Source: Pseudomonas sp. MRSN 12121 (lineage in GTDB: Bacteria > Pseudomonadota > Gammaproteobacteria > Pseudomonadales > Pseudomonadaceae). From it: a stretch of 64,000 bases of DNA. Below are positions 34,305 through 43,122 of the stretch, piece by piece. The notes under the pieces are model-generated. The model saw only the letters and a program-made list of their open reading frames with translations. It was not told where the DNA came from and did not search any database. Position 1 is the first letter of the stretch, and each line of letters opens with the position of its first letter. Location: contig NZ_CP010892.1 in assembly GCF_000931465.1 (NCBI RefSeq), positions 992,001 to 1,056,000 on the forward strand, written 5' to 3'. The position numbers and the translations under genes are program-made.

Positions 34305-34496
34305 TTAGCGGCCGTCGAGAATGGAACGGTCCACTCTCACGGCCAGTTGCCCGGCGCCGGGTTTCGCATCGAAAGCCACACGGCCTTGCTGGTCGACAGT
34401 CGCCCGGGCGATAGGCGTGCCGTTGCGCAGCAGTTCCAGTGGTGCCCCTTGCAGGGATTGGCCCGAGGCCAGTTGCACAGTCAGATTGATAGCCAT
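34305..34496 (-). CDS. Small hypothetical protein downstream of the phospholipase-like gene
   Basis: 63 residues starting MAINLTVQLASGQSLQGAPL and continuing with LELLRNGTPIARATVDQQGR; the beta-strand pattern suggests a single small beta-sandwich of the carboxypeptidase-regulatory or transthyretin-like type. No signal peptide or membrane segment. The start at 34496 has AAGGACA 6-8 bases upstream and is preferred over the in-frame ATG at 34517 inside the preceding gene. It lies 13 bases after that stop, so the two are co-transcribed and probably functionally linked. No function can be named. Confidence 0.65.
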   Translation of the reverse strand: MAINLTVQLASGQSLQGAPLELLRNGTPIARATVDQQGRVAFDAKPGAGQLAVRVDRSILDGR

Positions 34497-34509
34497 GTCG
34501 GTGTCCTTG

Positions 34510-36147
34510 TCAGGCATTGCGGTCGATGTAGGTGGTGGCGGTCTTGTCGATCGAGGCGATCAATTCCGGCGAGCCGCCGCGGAACTGGCGGAAAATGTTG
34601 CGTCCGCTGGAACCGCTGCCGGTGTCTGTCGGTACGTTCAGCGTCGGCTGGAAACGCTCGCTCAGTTCGGCATAGGCGGACCACGGGCCGATGTACGACT
34701 CGTTCAAGCCATTGGTGTAGCTGAAGGCGTAGCGCACGGCATGGCCCGGCAGCCAGTTGGGCGCGCTGGGCGTCTGGCTCTGCCAGCCATCGGCCTGGAG
34801 GGTCGGGGCAAGCGTGGGTGCCTCCAGGTAACCCGCCGGTTTATTGGGTTTGTAATCCTTGAGCAGCAGGTAGGTGCTCCAGCCCCACCAGTTGTCGATG
34901 GTCTTGCTGTCGTTCAGGTTGTTCACGTCACTGCGCCGCAGCACCTTGTCGCCTTGCATGACGAACAGCGGGGAAAAGTTGCCGCTCTTGGCCGCTTCCA
35001 GGTCCGGCAGCAGCTTCAGCGCGGTGAAGTTGCCAGGCGCCGGCGCCGTGCCGCTGAGGTAGCTCTCGAAGATCTCGTCGGCCGAGCGCTGTACCGCCAG
35101 CTTGACCTGCTTGCGGTTGTGGCTGTCGACGGTGTCGAAATAGCGTTTGTCGCCATAGGCATGCCAGCGATCGCCCTGGGCATTGCTGACATTGAGGCCG
35201 AACTTGCTGTCTTCGTCGTGCATGAAGCGGGTAATCAACGAACCCAGGTCGCTCGGTGTGACTACCGCCGCCAGCTGCTTGCGCGGCACCCGCACATGGC
35301 CGGCGGAGAACAGGTCGGTGAGGAAGTGGTCGGCGAAGGCGTTCATGGCGTAGGCCAGTTCCAGCTGCTTTTCGTCCGCGCTCTTGTGGGCCTGTACTGC
35401 TTGCTGCAGGGCAGCGGTGTGCCCGGCGATGTAGGCCAGCAGCGCCCACTCGCCGAAATGGTCGGCGTTGTTGGCGGCCAGTTTCAGGTAGCGGCCCAGG
35501 GGGAACAGGGCCGAGACGAAGCTGCCGCCGCCGGTGATCTTGTTCCACTCCTCGGACAACGTATCTCCGAGCGCGTCATAGGCTTCGTGGGGTTGCCGGC
35601 CTTCCTTGATCGCCTGGTTGGCCGCGACGATTTCCTTCTGCATGACCGCGAGGATCTGCTTCGCCTCGTCCCGGGCCGCTGGCAATACGGCGAGCGAGTT
35701 GAACGCGGCGGTAAAACGCTGCAGGCGATCCGCTGGCGTGGCACCTTCGCAGATCGGCTGGTCGGGAATGCCGTAGAAATCGCCGCCCAGGGCCACCACC
35801 TGACCGTAGGTCAGGGCCAGGCCGTTGGGCAGGTGCAATTCGACCTGCCAGGCGGGAATGGCCGGGGCATCCTTGACGAAGCGCAGCAGGGTGGCATCGC
35901 CGATAGCGGTGTGCTCGCCACCTTCGAAACGCAGCTGGGGCAAGGCTTTAGGGTTTTTGCCCGGGGCCGTCGGGAGAATCCCGGGCTTGTGGTACTTGAG
36001 GGTGTGATGGCCGTCGGCGATCAGCAGCAGATGGTCGCCGTCTCCTGAAATGGCGATGCCACGCTCAGTGAAAAGGCTGTCCAGGTCGGCGACGATCTGG
36101 CCTTTGGTGTGCAGCTGTTCCCGCTGCGGAGTGGGTAGACCTGACAT
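34510..36147 (-). CDS. PlcC-family zinc metallophospholipase C-like protein
   Basis: 545 residues. The central region (about 195-300) carries conserved acidic and His residues: NADHFGEWALLAYIAGHTAA, then AYAMNAFADHFLTDLFSAGH followed by VRVPR, and an MHDEDSKFGLNV / GDRWHAYGDKRYF segment. This pattern is that of the zinc-dependent phospholipase C family that includes Legionella PlcA/B/C and P. fluorescens PC-PLC. The N-terminal third (SGDGDHLLLIADGHHTLKYH) is unassigned. No Sec signal is visible. It is the first gene of a leftward pair; a 30-bp palindrome is 35 bases upstream. The family assignment is from motif memory and should be treated as probable. Confidence 0.6.
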   Translation of the reverse strand: MSGLPTPQREQLHTKGQIVADLDSLFTERGIAISGDGDHLLLIADGHHTLKYHKPGILPTAPGKNPKALPQLRFEGGEHTAIGDATLLRFVKDAPAIPAWQVELHLPNGLALTYGQVVALGGDFYGIPDQPICEGATPADRLQRFTAAFNSLAVLPAARDEAKQILAVMQKEIVAANQAIKEGRQPHEAYDALGDTLSEEWNKITGGGSFVSALFPLGRYLKLAANNADHFGEWALLAYIAGHTAALQQAVQAHKSADEKQLELAYAMNAFADHFLTDLFSAGHVRVPRKQLAAVVTPSDLGSLITRFMHDEDSKFGLNVSNAQGDRWHAYGDKRYFDTVDSHNRKQVKLAVQRSADEIFESYLSGTAPAPGNFTALKLLPDLEAAKSGNFSPLFVMQGDKVLRRSDVNNLNDSKTIDNWWGWSTYLLLKDYKPNKPAGYLEAPTLAPTLQADGWQSQTPSAPNWLPGHAVRYAFSYTNGLNESYIGPWSAYAELSERFQPTLNVPTDTGSGSSGRNIFRQFRGGSPELIASIDKTATTYIDRNA

Positions 36148-36181
36148 TTCTAGCTCCTTGATATGTCATGGGTGTTTCGAG

Positions 36182-36211
36182 AATTTAACTGTATGGATGT
36201 ACAGCTAAATT
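36182..36211. promoter_or_regulatory. 30-bp palindrome upstream of the phospholipase-like gene
   Basis: AATTTA-n-CTGTA-n6-TACAG-n-TAAATT is symmetric at 22 of 24 non-spacer bases and lies 35 bases before the gene's start. It differs from the nearby GTTGTA-n8-TACAAC site but shares the TGTA...TACA theme, so it may bind a related dimeric regulator. Confidence 0.5.
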
Positions 36212-36305
36212 CGAGAATAAAGCAAAATCCCGACTCGTCAAGCAGGGGTTTTTTGCAGGGCATTTTCCCGGCGGGGGACGAATTGCGATTGACGATTGTC
36301 ATTTT

Positions 36306-36328
36306 AGTTGTACGATGACCTACAACTT
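36306..36328 (+). promoter_or_regulatory. Candidate GntR/FCD operator upstream of kdgD
   Basis: GTTGTA (36307-36312) and TACAAC (36321-36326) are a perfect inverted repeat with an 8-base spacer, within a 23-base motif repeated almost exactly upstream of the GntR-family gene. It is about 56 bases before the kdgD start. Confidence 0.6.
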
Positions 36329-36383
36329 CGGCCAGGGCTGAGGTGTCTTTCCATCACAAACGTGTGTCCAGGGTGTTCGAAGA

Positions 36384-37295
36384 ATGAATCCACAAGAACT
36401 GAAGTCCATCCTTTCCTCCGGCCTGCTGTCTTTCCCGGTGACCGATTTCGATGCCCGGGGCGATTTTCATCGCGCGGGCTACATCAAGCGCCTGGAATGG
36501 CTGGCCCCGTACGGTGCCTCGGCGCTGTTCGCGGCAGGCGGCACCGGTGAGTTTTTCTCCCTGGCGGCCAGCGAATATTCGGAAATCATCAAGACCGCGG
36601 TCGACACTTGCGCCACCAGCGTGCCGATCCTGGCCGGCGTCGGCGGCGCCACCCGCCAGGCCATCGAGTACGCCCAGGAAGCCGAGCGCCTGGGCGCCAA
36701 GGGGTTGTTGCTGCTGCCGCACTACCTGACCGAGGCCAGCCAGGATGGCGTTGCCGCCCACGTGGAGGCGGTGTGCAAGTCGGTGAAGATCGGCGTGGTG
36801 GTCTACAACCGCAACGTCTGCCGCCTGACCGCGCCGTTGCTGGAGCGCCTGGCCGAGCGTTGCCCGAACCTGATCGGCTACAAGGACGGCCTGGGCGATA
36901 TCGAGTTGATGGTGTCGATCCGCCGGCGCCTGGGCGACCGCTTCAGCTACCTCGGCGGCCTGCCGACCGCCGAAGTCTATGCCGCGGCCTACAAGGCCCT
37001 CGGGGTGCCGGTGTATTCGTCGGCGGTATTCAACTTCATCCCGAAAACCGCGATGGACTTCTACCGCGCCATTGCCCGGGAAGACCACGCCACGGTCGGC
37101 AAGATCATCGACGACTTCTTCCTGCCGTACCTGGACATCCGCAACCGCAAGGCCGGTTACGCCGTGAGCATCGTCAAGGCCGGGGCGCGCATCGTCGGCC
37201 ATGACGCCGGCCCGGTGCGGGCGCCGCTGACCGATCTGCTGCCGGAGGAATATGAAGCGCTGGCGGCGTTGATCGACGCCCAGGGCGCGCAGTGA
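36384..37295 (+). CDS. kdgD: 5-dehydro-4-deoxyglucarate dehydratase
   Basis: DHDPS/NAL-superfamily aldolase-type enzyme that dehydrates and decarboxylates 5-keto-4-deoxyglucarate to 2-oxoglutarate semialdehyde. 303 residues, family standard. Schiff-base lysine is K167 ([10 protein letters not shown]), catalytic Tyr is Y141 (VVYNRN), and the carboxylate-binding GGTGEF motif is at 52-57. First gene of a four-gene rightward operon; the next enzyme oxidises its product. Confidence 0.93.
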   Translation: MNPQELKSILSSGLLSFPVTDFDARGDFHRAGYIKRLEWLAPYGASALFAAGGTGEFFSLAASEYSEIIKTAVDTCATSVPILAGVGGATRQAIEYAQEAERLGAKGLLLLPHYLTEASQDGVAAHVEAVCKSVKIGVVVYNRNVCRLTAPLLERLAERCPNLIGYKDGLGDIELMVSIRRRLGDRFSYLGGLPTAEVYAAAYKALGVPVYSSAVFNFIPKTAMDFYRAIAREDHATVGKIIDDFFLPYLDIRNRKAGYAVSIVKAGARIVGHDAGPVRAPLTDLLPEEYEALAALIDAQGAQ

Positions 37296-37361
37296 TCGAT
37301 TCCCGAGGCCGCTGAGCGATCAGCGGCCTTTTGCCAAGGTTTTTCTGTAAGGAGAGGGCGC

Positions 37362-38807
37362 GTGGCACAGCAGAAACGTTTCGATAACTATATCGGCGGC
37401 CAATGGGTCGCCGGTGCCGACTATTCGACCAATATCAACCCATCCGAGTTGTCCGATGTCATCGGCGAATACGCCAAGGCCGACCTGGCCCAGGTACATG
37501 CCGCCATCGACGCCGCCCGCGCGGCGTTCGCGGCCTGGTCGACCTCCGGTATCCAGGCGCGCAGCGATGCGCTGGACAAGGTGGGCAGCGAGATCCTCGC
37601 CCGCCGCGAAGAGCTCGGCACCCTGCTGGCCCGGGAAGAGGGCAAGACCCTGCCCGAAGCCATTGGCGAGGTGACCCGCGCCGGCAATATCTTCAAGTTC
37701 TTCGCCGGCGAATGCCTGCGCCTGTCGGGGGATTACCTGCCGTCGGTGCGGCCGGGGGTCAATGTCGAGGTGACTCGCGAAGCCCTGGGCGTGGTCGGCC
37801 TGATCACCCCGTGGAACTTCCCGATCGCGATCCCGGCGTGGAAGATCGCCCCGGCCCTGGCCTACGGCAACTGCGTGGTGCTCAAGCCCGCCGAGCTGGT
37901 GCCGGGCTGCGCCTGGGCCCTGGCGGAAATCATCTCCCGCGCCGGCTTCCCGGCCGGGGTGTTCAACCTGGTGATGGGCAGCGGCCGGCTGGTCGGCGAT
38001 GCCCTGGTCAACAGCCCGAAAGTCGACGGCATCAGCTTCACAGGTTCAGTGGGCGTGGGCCGGCAGATCGCCGTCAGTTGCGTGTCGCGCCAGGCCAAGG
38101 TGCAGCTGGAGATGGGTGGCAAGAACCCGCAGGTGATCCTCGACGATGCCGACCTCAAACAGGCGGTGGAGCTGGCGGCGCAGAGCGCCTTCTATTCCAC
38201 CGGGCAGCGCTGCACCGCCTCCAGCCGCTTGATCGTCACCGCGGGCATCCACGACCGCTTCGTCGAGGCGCTGGCCGAGCGCATGCGCTCGATCAAGGTG
38301 GGCCATGCGCTGAGGAGCGGTATCGATATCGGTCCGGTGGTGTCCCAGGCGCAATTGGAACAGGACTTGAAATACATCGATATCGGCCAGGCCGAAGGCG
38401 CGCGGCTGGTCAGCGGTGGTGGCCTGGTGACCTGTGACACCGAAGGCTATTTCCTGGCGCCCACGCTGTTCGCGGACAGCGAGGCCTCGATGCGCATCAG
38501 CCGCGAGGAGATTTTCGGCCCGGTGGCCAACGTGGTGCGGGTGGCGGACTACGAGGCGGCGCTGGCCATGGCCAATGACACCGAGTTCGGCCTGTCGGCA
38601 GGGATCGCCACCACCTCGCTGAAGTACGCCAACCACTTCAAGCGCCATTCCCAGGCGGGGATGGTCATGGTCAACCTGCCGACGGCCGGCGTCGATTACC
38701 ACGTACCTTTTGGCGGGCGCAAAGGTTCATCCTATGGATCCCGCGAGCAGGGTCGCTACGCGCAGGAGTTCTACACCGTGGTGAAGACCTCCTACATCGG
38801 ATCGTAA
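37362..38807 (+). CDS. 2-oxoglutarate semialdehyde (2,5-dioxopentanoate) dehydrogenase
   Basis: 481-residue NAD(P)-dependent aldehyde dehydrogenase. Conserved elements: LITPWNFPIAIPAWKIAPAL (cofactor fold), FTGSVGVGRQIA, the general-base Glu in QLEMGGKNP and the nucleophile Cys in STGQRCTASSRL; C-terminal EIFGPV. The GTG start follows GGAGAGGG. Its position after kdgD identifies the substrate as 2-oxoglutarate semialdehyde, giving 2-oxoglutarate for the TCA cycle. Confidence 0.9.
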   Translation: MAQQKRFDNYIGGQWVAGADYSTNINPSELSDVIGEYAKADLAQVHAAIDAARAAFAAWSTSGIQARSDALDKVGSEILARREELGTLLAREEGKTLPEAIGEVTRAGNIFKFFAGECLRLSGDYLPSVRPGVNVEVTREALGVVGLITPWNFPIAIPAWKIAPALAYGNCVVLKPAELVPGCAWALAEIISRAGFPAGVFNLVMGSGRLVGDALVNSPKVDGISFTGSVGVGRQIAVSCVSRQAKVQLEMGGKNPQVILDDADLKQAVELAAQSAFYSTGQRCTASSRLIVTAGIHDRFVEALAERMRSIKVGHALRSGIDIGPVVSQAQLEQDLKYIDIGQAEGARLVSGGGLVTCDTEGYFLAPTLFADSEASMRISREEIFGPVANVVRVADYEAALAMANDTEFGLSAGIATTSLKYANHFKRHSQAGMVMVNLPTAGVDYHVPFGGRKGSSYGSREQGRYAQEFYTVVKTSYIGS

Positions 38808-38818
38808 GCCCGCTGTAC

Positions 38819-38850
38819 CCCCGCCGGCCTTTGCCCGAGGCCCGGCGGGG
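38819..38850 (+). other. Intercistronic hairpin between the dehydrogenase and MFS genes
   Basis: CCCCGCCGG and CCGGCGGGG form a 9-bp GC stem without a T-tract, consistent with mRNA processing or stability control inside the operon rather than full termination. Confidence 0.45.
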
Positions 38851-38878
38851 TCGGTGAAAACCCATGTTTTACCCGCAT

Positions 38879-38886
38879 AAAAATAA
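38879..38886 (+). promoter_or_regulatory. Crc/Hfq catabolite-repression motif before the sugar-acid permease
   Basis: AAAAATAA fits AANAANAA exactly and lies 19 bases before the MFS start codon, just upstream of its GGGAG ribosome site. Uptake genes for less-preferred carbon sources are usual Crc targets. Confidence 0.5.
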
Positions 38887-38905
38887 CTAGTGGGAGTACA
38901 TCCAA

Positions 38906-40267
38906 ATGCAAGCGACCCAGCCGACTCGCGTCCGCTACCTGATCCTGCTCATGCTGTTCCTGGTGACCACGATCAACTACGCCGACCGGGCGACCATCGC
39001 CATCGCGGGCTCCAGCCTGCAAAAAGACCTCGGCATCGACGCCGTCACCCTCGGTTACATCTTTTCCGCGTTCGGTTGGGCCTATGTGGCGGGGCAAATC
39101 CCCGGCGGATGGCTGCTCGACCGTTTCGGCTCGAAGAAAATCTACGCCCTGAGCATTTTCACCTGGTCGCTGTTCACCGTGCTGCAAGGTTATGTCGGTG
39201 AGTTCGGCGTCTCCACCGCGGTGGTGGCGCTGTTCATGCTGCGCTTCCTGGTGGGCCTGGCCGAAGCGCCGTCCTTTCCCGGCAACGCGCGCATCGTCGC
39301 GGCCTGGTTCCCGACCACCGAGCGCGGCACGGCCTCGGCGATCTTCAATTCGGCGCAGTACTTCGCCACGGTGCTGTTCGCGCCGCTGATGGGCTGGATC
39401 GTCTATCGCTTCGGCTGGCAGCACGTGTTCATCGTGATGGGTGTCATCGGTATCGTCTTTTCGCTGATCTGGCTGAAGGTTATCCACAGCCCGCGCCAGC
39501 ACCCGTTGATCAACGAGGCCGAGTTCAAGCACATCGCCGACAACGGCGGCATGGTCGACATGGACCAGGAGGTCCAGGGCAAACGCAGCGACGGCCCGAA
39601 ATGGGACTACCTGCGCCAGCTGCTGACCAACCGCATGATGCTCGGCGTCTACCTGGGCCAGTACTGCATCAACGGCATCACCTACTTCTTCCTGACCTGG
39701 TTCCCGGTGTACCTGGTGCAGGAGCGCGGCATGACGATTCTCAAGGCGGGGTTCATCGCCTCGTTACCGGCCATCTGCGGTTTTATCGGTGGGGTGCTCG
39801 GTGGGGTGATTTCCGACTATCTGTTGCGCAAGGGCCATTCCCTGACCTTCGCGCGCAAGGCGCCGATCATCGCCGGACTGTTGGTCTCCAGCAGCATCGT
39901 GGCCTGCAACTATGTGCAGATCGAGTGGATGGTGGTGGGCTTCATGGCGCTGGCGTTTTTCGGCAAAGGCGTTGGGGCGCTCGGCTGGGCGGTGGTTTCC
40001 GATACCTCGCCCAAGCAGATCGCCGGCCTCAGCGGTGGCCTGTTCAACACCTTCGGCAACCTGGCCTCGATCACCACGCCGATCGTCATCGGCTACATCA
40101 TCAGTTCCACCGGTTCGTTCAAGTGGGCGCTGGTGTTCGTCGGCTGCAACGCCCTGCTGGCGGTGTTCAGCTACCTGGTGATTGTCGGCCCGATCAAGCG
40201 CGTGGTGCTCAAGGAGCCACCGAGCAACGGTCCCGAGCTGAGCCAACTTTCCCAAGCGCATTCCTGA
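38906..40267 (+). CDS. MFS transporter for glucarate/galactarate (GudP/GarP type)
   Basis: 453-residue major-facilitator permease of the anion:cation symporter family, 12 predicted membrane spans. N-terminal signature TTINYADRATIAIAGSSLQK, A-like motif GGWLLDRFGSKK, and RFLVGLAEAPSFPGNARIVA are typical of the glucarate/galactonate group. It lies within the galactarate operon between the semialdehyde dehydrogenase and garD, which fixes the likely substrate as a hexarate. Confidence 0.9.
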   Translation: MQATQPTRVRYLILLMLFLVTTINYADRATIAIAGSSLQKDLGIDAVTLGYIFSAFGWAYVAGQIPGGWLLDRFGSKKIYALSIFTWSLFTVLQGYVGEFGVSTAVVALFMLRFLVGLAEAPSFPGNARIVAAWFPTTERGTASAIFNSAQYFATVLFAPLMGWIVYRFGWQHVFIVMGVIGIVFSLIWLKVIHSPRQHPLINEAEFKHIADNGGMVDMDQEVQGKRSDGPKWDYLRQLLTNRMMLGVYLGQYCINGITYFFLTWFPVYLVQERGMTILKAGFIASLPAICGFIGGVLGGVISDYLLRKGHSLTFARKAPIIAGLLVSSSIVACNYVQIEWMVVGFMALAFFGKGVGALGWAVVSDTSPKQIAGLSGGLFNTFGNLASITTPIVIGYIISSTGSFKWALVFVGCNALLAVFSYLVIVGPIKRVVLKEPPSNGPELSQLSQAHS

Positions 40268-40279
40268 AGGGGCGGCGAC

Positions 40280-41833
40280 ATGCAGTTGATTGAACATGCC
40301 GATTCACCGCGCTACATCCGCTTGCACGAGCGGGATAACGTGGTGGTCGTGGTGAATGACCAGGGTGTGCCGGCGGGTACGGCGTTCGCCGACGGGCTGG
40401 TGACCGTGGAGTTCGTGCCGCAGAGCCACAAGGTGTTGCTGGAGGATCTGGCCGCCGGCGAGCCGGTGATCCGCTATGGCCAGGTCATCGGCTATGCCTT
40501 GCAGCCGATCCGGCGCGGCAGTTGGGTCAAGGAAGACCTGCTGCGCATGCCGAGTGCGCCGGCGCTGGACAGCCTGCCGCTGTCCACCGAGGTGCCGGCC
40601 GTGCAGGCGCCCCTGCAAGGTTTCACCTTCGAGGGCTATCGCAATGCCGACGGCACGGTGGGTACGCGCAATATCCTGGGGATCACCACCACGGTGCAGT
40701 GCGTGGCCGGGGTGCTCGATCACGCGGTCAAGCGGATCAAGGATGAACTCTTGCCGCGCTATCCCCATGTCGACGACGTGGTGGCGCTGACCCACAGCTA
40801 TGGCTGCGGGGTGGCGATCACTGCCACCGATGCCTATATCCCGATCCGCACCGTGCGCAACCTGGCGCGCAACCCGAACCTGGGAGGCGAGGCGCTGGTG
40901 ATCAGCCTGGGCTGCGAGAAATTGCAGGCCGGGCAGGTGATGCACGAGGACGACCCTTCGGTGGACCTCGGCGAACCCTGGCTGTATCGCTTGCAGGACG
41001 CCAGCCACGGCTTTGGCGAGATGATCGAGCAGATCATGGAGCTGGCCGAGGTGCGGCTGAAGAAACTCGACCAGCGTCGCCGGGAAACCGTGCCGGCCTC
41101 GGAACTGGTGCTCGGCATGCAGTGCGGCGGCAGCGATGCCTTTTCCGGGATCACCGCCAACCCGGCCTTGGGCTATGCCTCGGACCTGTTGTTGCGGGCT
41201 GGCGCGACGGTGATGTTTTCCGAGGTCACCGAAGTGCGCGATGCCATCTATCTGTTGACCTCGCGCGCCGAAACCCCGGAGGTGGCCCGGGAGCTGGTGC
41301 GCGAAATGGACTGGTACGACCGCTACCTGGCCAAGGGCGAGGCCGATCGCAGCGCCAACACCACTCCGGGCAACAAGAAGGGCGGGTTGTCGAACATCGT
41401 CGAGAAGTCCCTGGGGTCGATCGTCAAGTCCGGCAGCAGCGCGATCAATGGTGTGCTGGGGCCGGGCGAACGTTTCAGCCGCAAGGGCCTGATCTTCTGC
41501 GCGACCCCGGCCAGCGATTTCGTCTGCGGCACCCTGCAACTGGCGGCCGGGATGAACCTGCATGTGTTCACCACTGGGCGCGGCACCCCTTACGGCCTGG
41601 CGATGGCGCCGGTGGTCAAGGTCTCGACCCGTTCCGAGCTGGCCCGGCGCTGGCCGGACCTGATCGACATCGATGCCGGGCGTATCGCCACGGGGCGGGC
41701 GAGCATCGAGGAACTGGGCTGGGAGCTGTTCCACTTCTATCTGGACGTGGCCAGCGGCAAGCGGCAGACCTGGGCCGAGCGGCACAAGCTGCACAACGAC
41801 ATCACCCTGTTCAATCCGGCGCCCATCACCTGA
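40280..41833 (+). CDS. garD: Galactarate dehydratase
   Basis: 517-residue UxaA/GarD-family dehydratase converting galactarate to 5-keto-4-deoxyglucarate, the substrate of KdgD. N-terminal SAF-like domain (residues 1-85), then the long catalytic domain with [52 protein letters not shown] and [14 protein letters not shown]; the family uses iron or another divalent metal. It starts 12 bases after the permease stop. No glucarate dehydratase gene (gudD) lies in the window. Confidence 0.93.
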   Translation: MQLIEHADSPRYIRLHERDNVVVVVNDQGVPAGTAFADGLVTVEFVPQSHKVLLEDLAAGEPVIRYGQVIGYALQPIRRGSWVKEDLLRMPSAPALDSLPLSTEVPAVQAPLQGFTFEGYRNADGTVGTRNILGITTTVQCVAGVLDHAVKRIKDELLPRYPHVDDVVALTHSYGCGVAITATDAYIPIRTVRNLARNPNLGGEALVISLGCEKLQAGQVMHEDDPSVDLGEPWLYRLQDASHGFGEMIEQIMELAEVRLKKLDQRRRETVPASELVLGMQCGGSDAFSGITANPALGYASDLLLRAGATVMFSEVTEVRDAIYLLTSRAETPEVARELVREMDWYDRYLAKGEADRSANTTPGNKKGGLSNIVEKSLGSIVKSGSSAINGVLGPGERFSRKGLIFCATPASDFVCGTLQLAAGMNLHVFTTGRGTPYGLAMAPVVKVSTRSELARRWPDLIDIDAGRIATGRASIEELGWELFHFYLDVASGKRQTWAERHKLHNDITLFNPAPIT

Positions 41834-41910
41834 CCCGGGGCGCTGCCGCGGGCTACGATCCGACTGCGAAGTGGGCGCCGTGCTTGAGAGGGCCGAGGTC
41901 CTGCGGACCT

Positions 41911-42015
41911 ATCGCAGCCTCGCCAGGGCTCGGCAGCGGCTACATCGAGTGTGTCTGCCGAGCGTGTGGCGTACACCCTGTAGCCGCAGCCGAGCCGCGT
42001 GTGGCTGCGATCGGC
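41911..42015. repeat. REP doublet, type B
   Basis: ATCGCAGCCTCGCC...GCTCGGCAGCGGCTACA (41911-41945) and TGTAGCCGCAGCCGAGC...GGCTGCGATCG (41979-42013) face each other in the order opposite to the doublets at 5947 and 9858. It occupies most of the 259-base gap between garD and the AEC transporter. Confidence 0.8.
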
Positions 42016-42092
42016 GCGCAGCGCGGGCGTGGCTTTTGAGCGCGGCGCGCTTATCATTGGGCGCCTGACGACAGGCTCAAGGTTGACCCGGC

Positions 42093-43034
42093 ATGCTGGC
42101 CATTTTTCTCGAAACGCTGAATATCACCGCGCCGGTCTTCGCCATGCTGTTCCTCGGGCTGCTGCTCAAGCGCATCGCCTGGATCAACGACGGTTTTATC
42201 CACACCGCGTCGGCCCTGGTGTTCAACGTCACCATGCCGGCGCTGTTGTTTCTCGGCATCCTCCACGCCGACTTGCATTCGGCGCTCAAGCCAGGGCTGC
42301 TGATCTACTTCACCGTGGCCACCCTGGCCAGTTTTGCCTTCGCCTGGGGCTGGGCGATCTGGCGCTGCCCGCGGGAAGACCGGGGCATCTATACCCAGGG
42401 CGCGTTTCGCGGCAACAACGGAATCATCGGCCTGGCGCTGGCGGCCAGCATGTATGGCGACTACGGGATCTCCCTCGGGGCGGTCCTCGCGGCGCTGGTG
42501 ATCCTGTTCTACAACACCCTGTCGACCATCGTCCTGGCGGTGTACAGCCCGGTGATCAAGTCAGATCCATGGAGCATCTGCAAAAGCGTGATCAGCAACC
42601 CGCTGATCATCAGCGTCCTGGCGGCCACGCCCTTTGCCATGTTCCAGATCGGCCTGCCGGCCTGGCTGGAGACCTCGGGCCAGTACCTGGCGCAGATGAC
42701 CCTGCCGCTGGCGTTGATCTGCATCGGCGGCACCTTGTCCCTGGCGGCGCTGCGCCAGAGCGGCGACCTGGCGTTGAGTTCGAGCCTGATGAAGATGGTC
42801 GGCCTGCCGCTCATGGCCACCTTCGGCGCCTGGCTCTGCGGGTTCCGCGGGGCGGAGCTGGGGATCCTGTTCCTGTATTTCGGCAGCCCCACCGCCGCGG
42901 CGAGCTTTGTCATGGCCCGGGCGGCCAATGGCAATCATGAACTGGCGGCGGCGATCATCGTCATCACCACACTGATGGCGGCGGTGACCACCAATATCGG
43001 GATCTTCCTGCTGCAGTGGGGCGGGTGGATCTGA
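42093..43034 (+). CDS. AEC-family (auxin efflux carrier type) transporter
   Basis: 313-residue integral membrane protein of the AEC family, with about ten hydrophobic segments arranged as two halves. Family-type motifs: FNVTMPALLFLGILHADL (first half, proline break), FRGNNGIIGLALAASMYGDY and TLPLALICIGGTLSLAALRQ with FGSPTAAASFVMA in the second half. Bacterial members export malate, malonate or other small carboxylates; the substrate cannot be assigned. It is flanked by REP doublets on both sides and is monocistronic. Confidence 0.87.
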   Translation: MLAIFLETLNITAPVFAMLFLGLLLKRIAWINDGFIHTASALVFNVTMPALLFLGILHADLHSALKPGLLIYFTVATLASFAFAWGWAIWRCPREDRGIYTQGAFRGNNGIIGLALAASMYGDYGISLGAVLAALVILFYNTLSTIVLAVYSPVIKSDPWSICKSVISNPLIISVLAATPFAMFQIGLPAWLETSGQYLAQMTLPLALICIGGTLSLAALRQSGDLALSSSLMKMVGLPLMATFGAWLCGFRGAELGILFLYFGSPTAAASFVMARAANGNHELAAAIIVITTLMAAVTTNIGIFLLQWGGWI

Positions 43035-43043
43035 CCCGGTACA

Positions 43044-43116
43044 TGTAGGAGCGAGGCTTGCCCGCGATAGCGTTTTGTCTGACACACCGCTATCGCGGGC
43101 AAGCCTCGCTCCTACA
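43044..43116. repeat. REP doublet, type A, inverted pair
   Basis: TGTAGGAGCGAGGCTTGCCCGCGATAGCG is followed after a short TTTTGTCTGACACAC loop by its perfect inverse ending GCTCCTACA. It lies between the convergent AEC and CMD genes and would form a very stable hairpin in either transcript. Confidence 0.9.
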
Positions 43117-43122
43117 GGGAAA

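Noticed and set aside
36384..41833. Naming the MFS gene gudP or garP outright
   Set aside because: The operon has garD but no gudD; the permease group handles both hexarates and motifs do not separate them.
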